64,000 bases of DNA from NCBI RefSeq assembly GCF_030730945.1, contig NZ_JAVAMS010000004.1, positions 286,788 through 350,787 of the forward strand. The letters are read 5' to 3'. Made by a program: the position numbers and the translations under genes. Shown one piece after another: positions 7,995-17,372 of this stretch. The number at the start of each line of letters is the position of its first letter. The first letter of the stretch is position 1. This stretch comes from Aurantiacibacter poecillastricola. Its GTDB lineage: Bacteria; Pseudomonadota; Alphaproteobacteria; Sphingomonadales; Sphingomonadaceae. A model generated the notes under the pieces. That model did not search any database. It worked only from the letters and a program-made list of their open reading frames with translations, and had not been told where the DNA came from.

Positions 7995-9485
7995 TCACTG
8001 CGCCACCACCTCTCCCATCGCTGCAGTTGGGACCGCATCCATATCTGATAGATGCGCGCCTTGGCCGCGCAGGACTTTCCGCAAATTGGCAACGTCGACT
8101 TCGCGCGGCGTGGTGCCGCTGTCCGCTGCCAATGCGGCTGCGGCGCCCGCAGCATGGCCGGTGAGCCAGCACTGCGGGATTTCCCGCATGAATCCGTGGC
8201 TGTTGGCATCGCAACTGATGTGGCGACCGGCGACCAACATCCCGTCCAGCGCCCGCGGCACGAGGCTACCGTATGGTACTGAAACGATGGGAAATTTCGG
8301 GCTGATGGACGGGCTGATGCCGACTTCGTCCGCCACCGGCGTGCCGTCGCCCCAGTTCTTTCGCTCGATCCTGCCGATGCCAACCAAGCGGCGAGTATGG
8401 CGCACGCCGAGTTGGCTGGCGCTTTGCAGGTTGTAACAGTTCTCGAAACCGGGGGCGTTCTCGCGGAAGAACCGGCAGTGGCCCTCCATCAGGCGGTGGC
8501 TGCGGATTTCCACCTCGGTCTGGTCGTCCACGTCCAGCGCCGAAAGGCCGCTCTGCCGTGGCCCCAGGAAGAGGGCGATGTCGGGCCGCCAGCTAACGTA
8601 GGGCGTCTGGAAGTAACCGAGCTGCTCGCGCCCGCGGCGGATCAGTTCGGTCAGCTGTTCGGGATAGAGCACCTTCCAGTTGATCCAGCGGTCCATGTTG
8701 ACGCCGCCAAGGATCCAGCTGGTGTTCATCGAGTGGTGGACGTCGCCTTCCTCGATATCGGTATCGAACTTGGCCCCGGCACGCGCGAACATGTCGCCAT
8801 CGCCGGTGGTGTCGACCACCACCTTGGCCATCAGCGCTTGTCGACCTGCCTTGCTTTCGAACACGACGCCGCGCGCAGTGCCATCCTCCACGATCGGGCG
8901 CGATCCCCAGGCGTGGAACACGATCCGCACGCCTGCCTCCAGCAGCATCTCCTGCGCGTTCAGCTTCATCCGCTCCGGATCGAGCGTGGGAGCCCAGCAC
9001 ACAATTCCGTGAAAGGCCGTAGTACGATTACCCCAGTAGCCCGCCTTGACGGGGTCCTGCGATCCCCAGTCGTCGCGCGGCGGACCGGCCACGCCGTCTG
9101 CCGGCATCCGGCCGATGAATTCGCGGGCGAAGCCCTGAATCACGTGATTTCCCTGCCAGTCGGTCATGCGGTCGATCCACATGACGAGGCCGCCGGTCGA
9201 AAGCCCGCCGAGGCAATTGTAGCGTTCGATCAGGGTCACATCCGCGCCCGCCTTGGCTGCGGCCCACGCCGCCGCGCACCCGGCCGGGCCGCCGCCGATC
9301 ACTGCCACGTCACACTTGTGATAGATGTCGATGTCCCGCGCTTCCTCGTGGAAGGTGCCGGTGCCGTTCCGGGGCGGCAGGTTGCGGGTGTCGCTAGCGA
9401 ACACGTCCGAGCCCAGGAACCGGTCCTCGCTGTGCCCGATAACCTGTTGCAGCTTCGGCTTGTCCTGATCCTGACTGTTGCTCAC
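7995..9485 (-). CDS. FAD-dependent oxidoreductase (FAD_oxidored family)
   Basis: About 496 residues. The start is a GTG at 9485 whose GTGA overlaps the stop of the aconitase X small subunit gene by four bases, which indicates translational coupling. An N-terminal extension of about 58 residues precedes the Rossmann fold motif VAVIGGGPAGCAAAWAAAKAG and the LIERYNCLGGLSTGG segment. The C-terminal FAD signature is LVAGRHISCDANSHGFMR. The family (PF12831 type) contains poorly characterised oxidases/dehydrogenases often found in sugar or aromatic acid catabolic operons. No export signal is seen. It is the last gene of the minus-strand operon and probably oxidises an intermediate next to the two dehydratases. 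Confidence 0.85.
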   Translation of the reverse strand: MSNSQDQDKPKLQQVIGHSEDRFLGSDVFASDTRNLPPRNGTGTFHEEARDIDIYHKCDVAVIGGGPAGCAAAWAAAKAGADVTLIERYNCLGGLSTGGLVMWIDRMTDWQGNHVIQGFAREFIGRMPADGVAGPPRDDWGSQDPVKAGYWGNRTTAFHGIVCWAPTLDPERMKLNAQEMLLEAGVRIVFHAWGSRPIVEDGTARGVVFESKAGRQALMAKVVVDTTGDGDMFARAGAKFDTDIEEGDVHHSMNTSWILGGVNMDRWINWKVLYPEQLTELIRRGREQLGYFQTPYVSWRPDIALFLGPRQSGLSALDVDDQTEVEIRSHRLMEGHCRFFRENAPGFENCYNLQSASQLGVRHTRRLVGIGRIERKNWGDGTPVADEVGISPSISPKFPIVSVPYGSLVPRALDGMLVAGRHISCDANSHGFMREIPQCWLTGHAAGAAAALAADSGTTPREVDVANLRKVLRGQGAHLSDMDAVPTAAMGEVVAQ

Positions 9486-9928
9486 TTTGCCTGTCCTCGT
9501 TTCCAAACCTGTATTTCGCCCTTGTCGGCATCGACCCGCACCCAGTCGCCGGTCTCGATGACCTCGCAGGGGTCCTGCTCGAAATCGGTCATCGAAGGCA
9601 CGCGCAGCACCACCGCGCCAAGGGCTGCCTTGGTGGTGGTGATGGTGAAGAGCATCGCGCGCGGTGCCGTCCCGGTCAGCCGCGTCATGTGGAACACGCC
9701 CGACCAACCGGAAGAGCCCTTGGCCCCAGGAAAGACCAGCACCTTGTCTGCAAAGCTCACGCCGCGCAGTTCGTGGTGGCTCTCGATCACCTCGCCCTTC
9801 ATAGGGTTGACTCCGCCCCAACCGGATATGGTCTGCCGGGTGACGAGCGCCTCACCCTCGGTAACGCCGCCCACGACCTTGCGGCCGCGGATGACGAGAT
9901 CGGGCTTGTCTAGCTGCGTGGTCGCCAT
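9482..9928 (-). CDS. Aconitase X small subunit (swivelling domain)
   Basis: 148 residues starting at ATG 9928, sharing one base with the stop of the large subunit gene (TGATG). It matches the AcnX swivel domain (former DUF126): VIRGRKVVGGVTEGEALVTRQTISGWGGVNP near the N-terminus and the central GVFHMTRLTGTAPRAML. It pairs with the large subunit to close the active site. In characterised bacterial AcnX enzymes the reaction is dehydration of cis-3-hydroxy-L-proline; archaeal relatives dehydrate mevalonate 5-phosphate. Here the true substrate is unknown. Confidence 0.9.
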   Translation of the reverse strand: MATTQLDKPDLVIRGRKVVGGVTEGEALVTRQTISGWGGVNPMKGEVIESHHELRGVSFADKVLVFPGAKGSSGWSGVFHMTRLTGTAPRAMLFTITTTKAALGAVVLRVPSMTDFEQDPCEVIETGDWVRVDADKGEIQVWKRGQAK

Positions 9929-11217
9929 CAGTTCAATCTCCCCTGCCATCTGCCCGTACAGGCCGCGTCGATGCATTCGGCGGTGGTGCCGTACCAACCT
10001 TCGATGCCCATCATCGCTGGCAGGTAGTGCGTCTGCTTTGCGCTATCGAAACCGGCGACCCGAGTGCCCTCGGGAACGGCCTGGCTGATCGCGGAACAGG
10101 TGTCCGTCATCAGCTTGGCACCTGCCTCGCGCAGGATGCGGTCGTATCCGCTGGCCATCGCAGTCGCCTTCACGGCGCGACTGGTGAAGATCCACAGCTC
10201 TGTATTCTCGTGCACCTTGCGGCCTTCCAGCAGGCGCGCGGCTTCGGCGATCTGCTCCACCGAATAATGCGGGCAGCCGAGCATGACGTAATCGACATCC
10301 GTGCTTTCCCCGATACTGTTGAGCCGTTCGTAGATCGCAGCTCTTTCTTGCGGGCCGTAGACGAAGCGCTCTCCGCGATCATTGCCACCGAACGCCGTTT
10401 GCCTGTCGCGGGCTTCGGGCGTAATGCCCACCATGTGGTACATCTCCACCCCGCCGGACGATGCTGCTGCCGCGCCGAAATGCTTGTGCTTGATGAGCGA
10501 TGGATCGGCGAGCGCGCCGTCGATGACCGGGATGGCATCTTCCACCGCGCCGCCGGTGAAATAGCCGAGCATGCCCCACTCGAAGATGGAGTCGACCGGC
10601 ACCTGCACATCAATGGAATGCTGGCCCTTGCGGAAAGCGTCGGTATGGAAACCCCAGTTGGGAATGCGCTTCGCCAGCATGGCCGCACTGGTGGACTCGC
10701 GGCCCTCGCAATTGGTTCGTCCGCCCACCACCGAGTTGCAGAACACGACGGCGGAGGATTCCATCCACGCGCAGTGTTCGCCCATCACTGGCACGTTTCC
10801 GGCCAGGTAGGGTGTGCAGGTCTTGAGAACCTGGATGCCGTGGGATGCCACTTCGGCCTCGTCGCTGCTGAAATTGGCGAAGGCGTCCTCGCTCATCCCC
10901 TGCTCGCGCCACATTTCGGGGTCCATCCCACCCTGCAGGTGACAGCTGGAAGCGTTCATGCGCGGCACGTCAACGACCTCGTCGGAATCGAGATCGAAGC
11001 GGGAGAAGACGGCGCGATAGTCGCCGCCGTCCTCCTTGTAGTAATCCTTCACCCATTGCGGCGAAGACCCCGGAACACCGGCGACGTTGTTGGTGTAGAC
11101 GAAATCCTCCGCGCCCAGCGCTTCGGCGTAGCGGATCAAAAGGTCCATTGCCTTGGCGACGGCAGGCCCGTGTGCGCCATCGCGCATCGCCTTTTCCTCG
11201 TCGGTCAGCCTTACCAT
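9928..11217 (-). CDS. Aconitase X catalytic (large) subunit
   Basis: 429 residues, former DUF521. Family segments seen include SSCHLQGG, LKTCTPYLAGNVP, AVVFCNSVVGGRTNCEG, the SSGGVEMYHMVGITPEA region and MTDTCSAIS. Several of these Cys residues are candidates for iron-sulphur cluster binding. AcnX proteins are hydro-lyases. The gene sits two bases after the IlvD-type gene, with GGGGAG as ribosome binding site inside the preceding coding end, so it is firmly in the operon. No proline racemase or pyrroline-2-carboxylate reductase gene is nearby, which argues against a simple hydroxyproline pathway. The neighbouring IlvD dehydratase and AAHS carrier favour a sugar-acid, polyol-acid or aromatic-derived hydroxy acid. 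Confidence 0.9.
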   Translation of the reverse strand: MVRLTDEEKAMRDGAHGPAVAKAMDLLIRYAEALGAEDFVYTNNVAGVPGSSPQWVKDYYKEDGGDYRAVFSRFDLDSDEVVDVPRMNASSCHLQGGMDPEMWREQGMSEDAFANFSSDEAEVASHGIQVLKTCTPYLAGNVPVMGEHCAWMESSAVVFCNSVVGGRTNCEGRESTSAAMLAKRIPNWGFHTDAFRKGQHSIDVQVPVDSIFEWGMLGYFTGGAVEDAIPVIDGALADPSLIKHKHFGAAAASSGGVEMYHMVGITPEARDRQTAFGGNDRGERFVYGPQERAAIYERLNSIGESTDVDYVMLGCPHYSVEQIAEAARLLEGRKVHENTELWIFTSRAVKATAMASGYDRILREAGAKLMTDTCSAISQAVPEGTRVAGFDSAKQTHYLPAMMGIEGWYGTTAECIDAACTGRWQGRLN

Positions 11218-11219
11218 GC

Positions 11220-12899
11220 CTAGCTCCCCTGCTTCTGGTCGAGATCGAGCAGTACTGCGCCGGTCGCCATGGGCTGCACATCGCGGCGGTACATGGCCAG
11301 CCAGCCTTCGGCAGGCACCGCGTGTTCGGCCCCGGGGCCTTCCCGGCCTTCAAGCTGGTCTGCTGGAACGTCCACATCGAGCTTGCGGCTCGGCACATCG
11401 ATGTCGATCACATCGCCGTCGCGCACCTTGCCGATGGGGCCGCCCACCGCGCTTTCGGGCGAGACTTCGGCGACGGTCAGGCCTTTCAGGCAGAGGCCCG
11501 AAAGCTGGCCGTCGGTGACGAAGGCGACGTCCCTGGCAAGTCCCGCAGCATCGATCGCGAACAGGACGAAGGACGCGCCGCCGCCCATGGCAGGCCCGCC
11601 TTTCAACCCCTGTCCGCGCAGCACCAGCACCTCGCCTTTTTGCAATTCGCCGTTCTCGATGGCCGTCATGGCGGCTTCGGTGCTTTCGAACACGCGCGCC
11701 GGGCCGCGGAAGCTTTCTGGGCGCTTGCCGTCAGGAATGCCCAGCTTGACCACCGCGCTCTCGGGTGCGAGCGATCCCTTGAGGATGCAGATCGCGGGGC
11801 CATCGGCCACGGGATTGTCGAGCGGGCGGATTACTTCGCTGTCCAGTACCTTGGCATCGGCAAGGTCCTCGCCCATCGTGCGGCCCGACGCGACCACGGT
11901 GAACGTATCAAGAATCGGTTCGAGCTGCTTGAGCATGGCGCGCGCCCCGCCTGCATCCTCGAACTCCTCGATCCGGCGATGCCCGCTTGGCCGCACCGCG
12001 GTGAGGATCGGCACCTTGCGGCCCATCTCCTCCCAGATATCGAACAGGTCGACATCCAGCCCGCCTTCGGTGGCAGTCGCTTGCAGGTGCTTGATCGCGT
12101 TGATGGAGCCTGACACAGCCTGCACCATCGCCGCAGCATTCCGGAATGCGCCCGGCGTCATGATCTGGCGCGGGGTAAGGTCCTCCTTCACCATGTCCAC
12201 AATGCGGACACCTGCGGCGCGCGCGGCATCGAACATCTTGTCGCTGTTGGCGCGCACCGGGGCGGAACCGGCGATGCACATGCCGAGGGCTTCGACGACC
12301 GAGTGCATGGTGTTAGCCGTCGCCATTCCGGCACAGACGCCTGGACCGCGGATGGCCTGACGAGTCATCGCGTCGACCGAATGCTTGCCCTTGCGGCCCA
12401 GCGTCTCTCCGATACCGCCGGAGAACAGGTCCTCCACGTCGACATGGTCGCCGTCGATCATACCCGACGCCTGGTAGCCGCCGATCACCAGCAGCGTGGG
12501 GATATTGAGCCGCATCGCTGCCATCAGGTGGCCGGGCGGGGTCTTGTCGCAGCTGGTCAGGCAGACCATGCCATCGAGCATCGCGGCCTCGACCTGCGCT
12601 TCGATATCGTTAGGGATAAGGTCGCGTCCGCCTAGGATATAGCTACCCTGACGCGCAGCCCCCGTGATGAAATCGGATACCGCCGTCGTGCGCACCTCGA
12701 ACGGAACGCCCCCGGCGGCGCGGATCGCTTCCTTCACGACCTTCGCGACCCCGTCGAGGTGGGAAAAACAGATCGCCAACTCGGAAGAGCTGTTCACCAC
12801 GGCAATCTTCGGCTTCTGTAGATCCTCGTCACTAAGGCCCAAGGCGTGCCACTGGGCACGGCGGACGGGAGAATTGGCGGAAATGCTTCTGAGTTTCAT
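11220..12899 (-). CDS. IlvD/Edd family dehydratase
   Basis: 559 residues. Cluster-binding cysteines are visible in AICFSHLDG (about residue 44), TSCDKTPPGH and GPGVCAGMATANTM, and the C-terminal half carries LRGQGLKGGPAMGGGASFV and VTDGQLSG. The family dehydrates 2,3-dihydroxy acids: dihydroxyisovalerate in branched-chain synthesis, 6-phosphogluconate in Edd, and aldonic acids such as xylonate or arabinonate in sugar catabolism. Given its place between an AAHS MFS carrier and aconitase X, a catabolic sugar-acid or hydroxy-acid role is more likely than valine/isoleucine synthesis. It starts at ATG 12899, 13 bases after the MFS stop. Confidence 0.88.
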   Translation of the reverse strand: MKLRSISANSPVRRAQWHALGLSDEDLQKPKIAVVNSSSELAICFSHLDGVAKVVKEAIRAAGGVPFEVRTTAVSDFITGAARQGSYILGGRDLIPNDIEAQVEAAMLDGMVCLTSCDKTPPGHLMAAMRLNIPTLLVIGGYQASGMIDGDHVDVEDLFSGGIGETLGRKGKHSVDAMTRQAIRGPGVCAGMATANTMHSVVEALGMCIAGSAPVRANSDKMFDAARAAGVRIVDMVKEDLTPRQIMTPGAFRNAAAMVQAVSGSINAIKHLQATATEGGLDVDLFDIWEEMGRKVPILTAVRPSGHRRIEEFEDAGGARAMLKQLEPILDTFTVVASGRTMGEDLADAKVLDSEVIRPLDNPVADGPAICILKGSLAPESAVVKLGIPDGKRPESFRGPARVFESTEAAMTAIENGELQKGEVLVLRGQGLKGGPAMGGGASFVLFAIDAAGLARDVAFVTDGQLSGLCLKGLTVAEVSPESAVGGPIGKVRDGDVIDIDVPSRKLDVDVPADQLEGREGPGAEHAVPAEGWLAMYRRDVQPMATGAVLLDLDQKQGS

Positions 12900-12912
12900 G
12901 GCTCGCAGGCTT

Positions 12913-14286
12913 TCATTGGATTGGAACGGGTGAAGCGTCGGCCGGCATGGATGGCCGGTCGCGGCGGCGCACGATCAGGCCGATGCCGATCGCGCACAGG
13001 AACAGGATGGCGGGACAGATCGCCAGAAGGGCGAAGCTGCGCACTACGGGCAGCCCGCTGGCAAGAACGTAGCCGCCGAGGATAGGGCCGGCGATGCCGC
13101 CGACCTTGGCGATGGAGGTGGCCCAGCCGCCGCCGTTCGCGCGGATGGCGCTGGGGTAATAGACCCCGGCGATCGACAGGATGCCGAAGTGTGCTCCGCT
13201 GACCAGGCTGATGGCGATGACCGACAGCACCAGGAACAGGTCGGCCTGCATCGACAGAAGACCGATGATGACCAGCAACGGAAAGGCGAGTGCCGGGTAG
13301 GCTGCGACCGAGAACGGCCCCTTGCGGTCCGTGAACTGCATCAGGGCAAGGCCGAGGCCCGCGCCGATCACCGAGGTTATGGAGCCGACATATGCCGCGG
13401 TGTCGCGGGAGAAATCCATGTCCTCGAAGACGATGGGCCCCCAGTTGGAGGTGAAATAGACGGCCATCGTGCTGGCTGTGTAGCCGAGCCACAGCAGCGG
13501 CGTGAGAAGCCGCAGGTCGCCCTTGAAGAGCTTGGCGACGTGGAAGTGGGTGACGTCGCGCTCCTCGTCTCCCAGAACGTAGGTCGCCTTCGCATCGGCC
13601 TTCAGTTCCGGCTGCAGCCGGTTGAGTATCCCGCCGATGAGATCGGGTCGCTGGGCCTTCGCCGTCAGGAACCGGATCGATTCCGGCAACACCAGAAGCA
13701 GGACGATGGCGATCAGCAGCGTGCAAGTTCCGCCGAAGAAGAACACCGCGGGCCAGCCGAATTGCGGTGCCAGCCAGATGGTCGCCGGGCCTGCCAGGGC
13801 CGCGCCTAGACTGTAGCCCATCATGATGACGGTCACGACGGTCGAGCGCATCCGGGCAGGCACGAACTCGATATTGAGCGCCCAGATCAGCGGCAGCATG
13901 CCGCCAATGGCAAATCCATCGAGAAAGCGCAGCACGAGCAGCATCTCGTAGCTCGAAGCAAAACCGGTCGCGAAAGTGAGGATGCCGAAGGCGAAGGCGG
14001 ACCAGATGATCGGTCGCCGCCGCCCGAACCTGTCACCCAGATAGGCGAAGGCGAAGCCCCCCAGCATCATGCCCAGCAACCCGGCGGAAAAGACATTGCC
14101 GAGCATCAGTTCGTCGAGCGCCAGCGTTTCCCGCATGTAGGGCGCGGTGAAGCCGATCATCATCATGTCGAACCCGTCGAACACGGTTATCAACCAGGAC
14201 GTGGCGATCACGACGTAGTTGAACTTCGTCAGTCGACGCTCCTCGATGATCTCGGCAACATCGATCGTATGTTGTCCTGCTGCCAT
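12913..14286 (-). CDS. MFS transporter, AAHS-type (aromatic/organic acid:H+ symporter)
   Basis: 457 residues with twelve hydrophobic segments. VFDGFDMMMIGFTAPYM in helix 1 and YLGDRFGRRRP in the 2-3 loop are typical of the aromatic acid:proton symporter family. The start is ATG 14286 behind AGGAG at an 8-base spacing. It heads the enzymatic part of the minus-strand operon, after a hairpin that separates it from the receptor gene. It probably imports the acid substrate of the downstream dehydratases across the inner membrane. Confidence 0.85.
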   Translation of the reverse strand: MAAGQHTIDVAEIIEERRLTKFNYVVIATSWLITVFDGFDMMMIGFTAPYMRETLALDELMLGNVFSAGLLGMMLGGFAFAYLGDRFGRRRPIIWSAFAFGILTFATGFASSYEMLLVLRFLDGFAIGGMLPLIWALNIEFVPARMRSTVVTVIMMGYSLGAALAGPATIWLAPQFGWPAVFFFGGTCTLLIAIVLLLVLPESIRFLTAKAQRPDLIGGILNRLQPELKADAKATYVLGDEERDVTHFHVAKLFKGDLRLLTPLLWLGYTASTMAVYFTSNWGPIVFEDMDFSRDTAAYVGSITSVIGAGLGLALMQFTDRKGPFSVAAYPALAFPLLVIIGLLSMQADLFLVLSVIAISLVSGAHFGILSIAGVYYPSAIRANGGGWATSIAKVGGIAGPILGGYVLASGLPVVRSFALLAICPAILFLCAIGIGLIVRRRDRPSMPADASPVPIQ

Positions 14287-14377
14287 CGCAAATTCGCTCC
14301 TGGCTTTGTGCGGCCTGCTCCCGCCGCTTTACGGGCGCATGAAGGCCCTGGACCGGCGAGGGCCCCGCGCACCTCAT

Positions 14378-14419
14378 AAAAAAGGGCCGGGCAAGAGGCT
14401 GGCGACCACGCTGCCCGGC
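14378..14419 (-). terminator. Intrinsic terminator or attenuator after the TonB receptor gene
   Basis: Read on the minus strand, the arms GCCGGGCA and TGCCCGGC (14412-14419 and 14386-14393) form an 8-base GC stem. CC and six T residues follow (14378-14385). It lies 11 bases beyond the receptor stop and 91 bases before the MFS start. It can either end the receptor transcript or partly attenuate read-through into the catabolic genes. Confidence 0.75.
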
Positions 14420-14429
14420 TATGTCCACG

Positions 14430-17372
14430 TCAGAAAGTCAGGCGAACGCCGCCCTTGAAAAACCGTCCGACCGGGTTGAACAGCACGTTGTTACCTGCTC
14501 CGTTCGCACCCGGAAAATTGGGGGGATCGACGTTGAAGACGTTATCGACCCCGGCGTAGATCTCTGCCCTTTCGGCAAAGCCGAGGTCGAGCCGGTAGGT
14601 GGCCAGCAGGTCCACGTAGGTTTTCGAAGGCAGGGAATTGGTGTTGACGCTGTTGGGATCGGTAAGCGCGTAACCCGGGTCGCCGGGTTCGATGAAGGAG
14701 GGGAAGAAGAACCCGCTGTTGATCCAGCGCACATGCGTGTTGAAGGTGAAGGCATCGCCGATATCGAGACTGGCTGTCGCGTCCACGAGCCAGTCCGGAA
14801 CGCCGGGAGGCGTCCCACCGCGCAGCCCCGTCTGCCCCGCACGGTCCGTGCTGCCCACCGAGTCCACGGTGATCAGGTCCTTCACGTAGCTGGTGAGCAC
14901 GACCAGCGAGAGAGCATTATTCCCGCCAAGCGGCTGCGAGTAGTTGAGCTGGAAATCGACGCCGCGCGCGATCAGCCGGTTCACGTTCTGCACGGTATCG
15001 GTGATGCTCACCACGTTGTTGTCGGCATCGCGTTCGATGAGCGAGCAACTGAGCTGATCGCCATCCACGCAGCGCTGCACGATGTTCTGCTGGCCCAGCA
15101 CGCCGATCGCATCGGCAATGTCGATATCGTAATAGTCGATGGAAGCCCGCAGGCGGCTGAGGAAGCCCGTCTCCGGCTGAATCACCACGCCGGCGGTGAA
15201 GGTGTCGGCCTTTTCCGGCAGCAGGTTGGGGTTGGAGCCGCTGGTAATCGGCACGATCACCTGCACACCGCCATTGCCCACATCGGTCAGGATGCCGGTG
15301 CGAACGCTCTGCGGCCCGAAGAGTTCGGGGATGTTCGGTGCGCGAATATCGCGCGAACGGGTCACGCGGAACCGCACCGCCTCGACAGGGGCCCAGGTCG
15401 CGCCCAGCTTCCAGGTGGTGGCATCCACCGTGGATTCCTGGGCAAAGTCGCTCGACCGCCGGTAATGCGTCTGACGGATTGCGCCGCTGATGCCGAACTC
15501 GCTGGCGAAAGGCACGTCGCCAAGGATGGGCGCATCGAATTCGGCATAGCCTTCGACAACCTCGATCTCGCCGGAAATGATCGAACCGTTGCCGGCATTG
15601 AAGAATCCCCCGGTTTGGGAAATCGGATCGGTGTCTCCCGACAGGCTGTCGTTGCGAAATTCGCCGCCGAAAGCCACGCCGAGCGGCCCGCCCGGAAGCT
15701 CGAACAGGGAGCCCGAGATATTGAGCGCTGCGACGTGCTGTTTCGTCACGCTGGTCTGGAAACCGTCCGCCGTCACGTAGTCGGCGGCCGAGGCGAACAA
15801 CGGACCATTGGCGTAACCGAACGGATTGAGCGGCACGCAGGAAGGGTCGTCGTTGGTCGGATCGGCATCGGCGTTCACGCGGCACACGGGTTCGCCGTTC
15901 AACGAGGTGGCATCGAGTGCCTGCAATATGTTGGCGGTGATGGTGTTGTTGCGCAGGTCGCTGCGGAAACTGTTGCGACCGAACTGGTAGTAGAAATCCG
16001 CGGTCCAGTCCGGACTGATGCTGTATTCCGCACCGGCGACCAAGCGGAAGACCCGGTTGGTTGCCTCGATCTGGACCGGCCCGACATCATCGAAGCCCTT
16101 GCCGAGCGAGAAGCTTGTGGCCCCGCTGTTCGCGAGGATGGTCGGGATGTCGAGCGTCGGGTCTGCCGAGCGGGGGATGAAGGGATTGTCGTCCTGGATG
16201 GTAAGGGCGATGTTGCGATAGGCGGTGCTTCGGTGGCGTCCGTCGCTTCCTCCGTATGTCAGCCCCAGTTCGAACGACAGGTCCGGCGTCGCATCGAGCG
16301 TCAGCAGGCCCATCAGGCTGAAACGCTCGTTCGGCGAGATGATGGGAAAGTCGAAATAGACGTTCTCTTCGGCCGGAGTACCGGTTTCCCCGCCGACCAT
16401 CCAGATGCGGTTCGCATAGGAGCCAAGCTGGTAGCGGCGCGGCGTGCCGTCATTGTCGAAGGTGATGCCGTCGATCGGCCGCAGAACAGGTAGGTCGACC
16501 CCGGTGAAGGCGCTGGCGGGAGGCGTGGTGATGCCCTGAAAGTCGGTAGTCCACACCGATGCCCCGGGCAGGATGTTGCTGGCTGGCAAGTCCGGCGATT
16601 GACCTGCCGCCAGGGGATTGCGCCCGACGATGGTCAATCCATCGATGCACCAGTCGCGTTCGCGGCAGGCGTCGATGCCGTCGGCCTTCTCCCACTCGCC
16701 GCCTACCACGAGGTGGACGCTGGATCCGAAATCCCAGCCCCCGGCCACCCCGACCTGGCGGGTGAAATTGTCGTCCTCGTTGGAGATGCCGAGCTGTCCG
16801 TTCACCCGGTATCCTGTGAAGTCGCGATCGATGATCAGGTTGACCACGCCGGAGACAGCGTCGGAGCCATAGACGGCCGATGCACCGCCGGTAACCACCT
16901 CCGCGCGCTGCAACAGGATCGAGGGGATCATGTTCGTATCGACCGTGGCCTGGGTGGTGGAGGGCACGAAGCGCTTACCGTCCACAAGCGTCAGAGTGCG
17001 CACGGCGCCAAGGCCGCGAAGGTCGAGGATGCGCCCGCCGATATTCAGACCCGGCCCTGGAGTAAGGCCCGCAGTGGCCGCAGACTGGGTCGCGCTGAAA
17101 GCAGGCAGCTCGTTGAGGGCATCGCCGAGATTGGTGATCCCGCGTTCTTCCAGTCGTTCCCCGCCCAGCATCGTGACCGGAGTGGGCTGGTCGAAGCTGG
17201 AACGGATGCGCGAGCCGGTGACGACGATGGTTTCGCCGGCGTTCTCCTCGGCCTCCATCTCGTCGGCGGTGCCGGTGCTGACCGTCTGGGCCTGCGCGGA
17301 TTGGGTGGACAAAAGGCCCAGTGCGATGGCCGCGACACAGGTCCTGGCGGCAAGTCTGTTTGCCTTGGTCAT
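14430..17372 (-). CDS. TonB-dependent receptor of the catabolic operon
   Basis: 980 residues with signal peptide (AIALGLLSTQSAQAQ), a TonB-box-like ETIVVTGSRIR, plug domain (LVDGKRFVPST, GASAVYGSDAVSGVVN) and a long barrel ending VGRFFKGGVRLTF with terminal Phe. The VTGSRI start and large size are typical of the expanded receptor family of sphingomonads and Caulobacter that takes up oligomers or complex plant and aromatic compounds. It is divergent from a LysR regulator, which probably controls it and the downstream MFS/dehydratase genes. Confidence 0.92.
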   Translation of the reverse strand: MTKANRLAARTCVAAIALGLLSTQSAQAQTVSTGTADEMEAEENAGETIVVTGSRIRSSFDQPTPVTMLGGERLEERGITNLGDALNELPAFSATQSAATAGLTPGPGLNIGGRILDLRGLGAVRTLTLVDGKRFVPSTTQATVDTNMIPSILLQRAEVVTGGASAVYGSDAVSGVVNLIIDRDFTGYRVNGQLGISNEDDNFTRQVGVAGGWDFGSSVHLVVGGEWEKADGIDACRERDWCIDGLTIVGRNPLAAGQSPDLPASNILPGASVWTTDFQGITTPPASAFTGVDLPVLRPIDGITFDNDGTPRRYQLGSYANRIWMVGGETGTPAEENVYFDFPIISPNERFSLMGLLTLDATPDLSFELGLTYGGSDGRHRSTAYRNIALTIQDDNPFIPRSADPTLDIPTILANSGATSFSLGKGFDDVGPVQIEATNRVFRLVAGAEYSISPDWTADFYYQFGRNSFRSDLRNNTITANILQALDATSLNGEPVCRVNADADPTNDDPSCVPLNPFGYANGPLFASAADYVTADGFQTSVTKQHVAALNISGSLFELPGGPLGVAFGGEFRNDSLSGDTDPISQTGGFFNAGNGSIISGEIEVVEGYAEFDAPILGDVPFASEFGISGAIRQTHYRRSSDFAQESTVDATTWKLGATWAPVEAVRFRVTRSRDIRAPNIPELFGPQSVRTGILTDVGNGGVQVIVPITSGSNPNLLPEKADTFTAGVVIQPETGFLSRLRASIDYYDIDIADAIGVLGQQNIVQRCVDGDQLSCSLIERDADNNVVSITDTVQNVNRLIARGVDFQLNYSQPLGGNNALSLVVLTSYVKDLITVDSVGSTDRAGQTGLRGGTPPGVPDWLVDATASLDIGDAFTFNTHVRWINSGFFFPSFIEPGDPGYALTDPNSVNTNSLPSKTYVDLLATYRLDLGFAERAEIYAGVDNVFNVDPPNFPGANGAGNNVLFNPVGRFFKGGVRLTF

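Noticed and set aside
7995..9821. N-terminally extended form of the FAD oxidoreductase
   Set aside because: The extra 112 residues overlap the AcnX small subunit in another frame and are low-complexity; GTG at 9485 with a GTGA overlap is the natural start.
8397..10088. 563-residue open frame on the plus strand
   Set aside because: Antisense to the FAD oxidoreductase and AcnX small subunit, which have clear catalytic motifs; no recognisable domain in the antisense frame.
11220..12899. Assignment as biosynthetic dihydroxy-acid dehydratase (IlvD)
   Set aside because: Catabolic neighbours (AAHS carrier, AcnX, receptor, LysR) and no branched-chain amino acid genes; family-level call kept instead.
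14421..16493. 690-residue open frame antisense to the TonB receptor
   Set aside because: Arg/His/Gly-rich composition without family motifs; it mirrors a GC-rich coding strand. The receptor on the minus strand has complete motifs.
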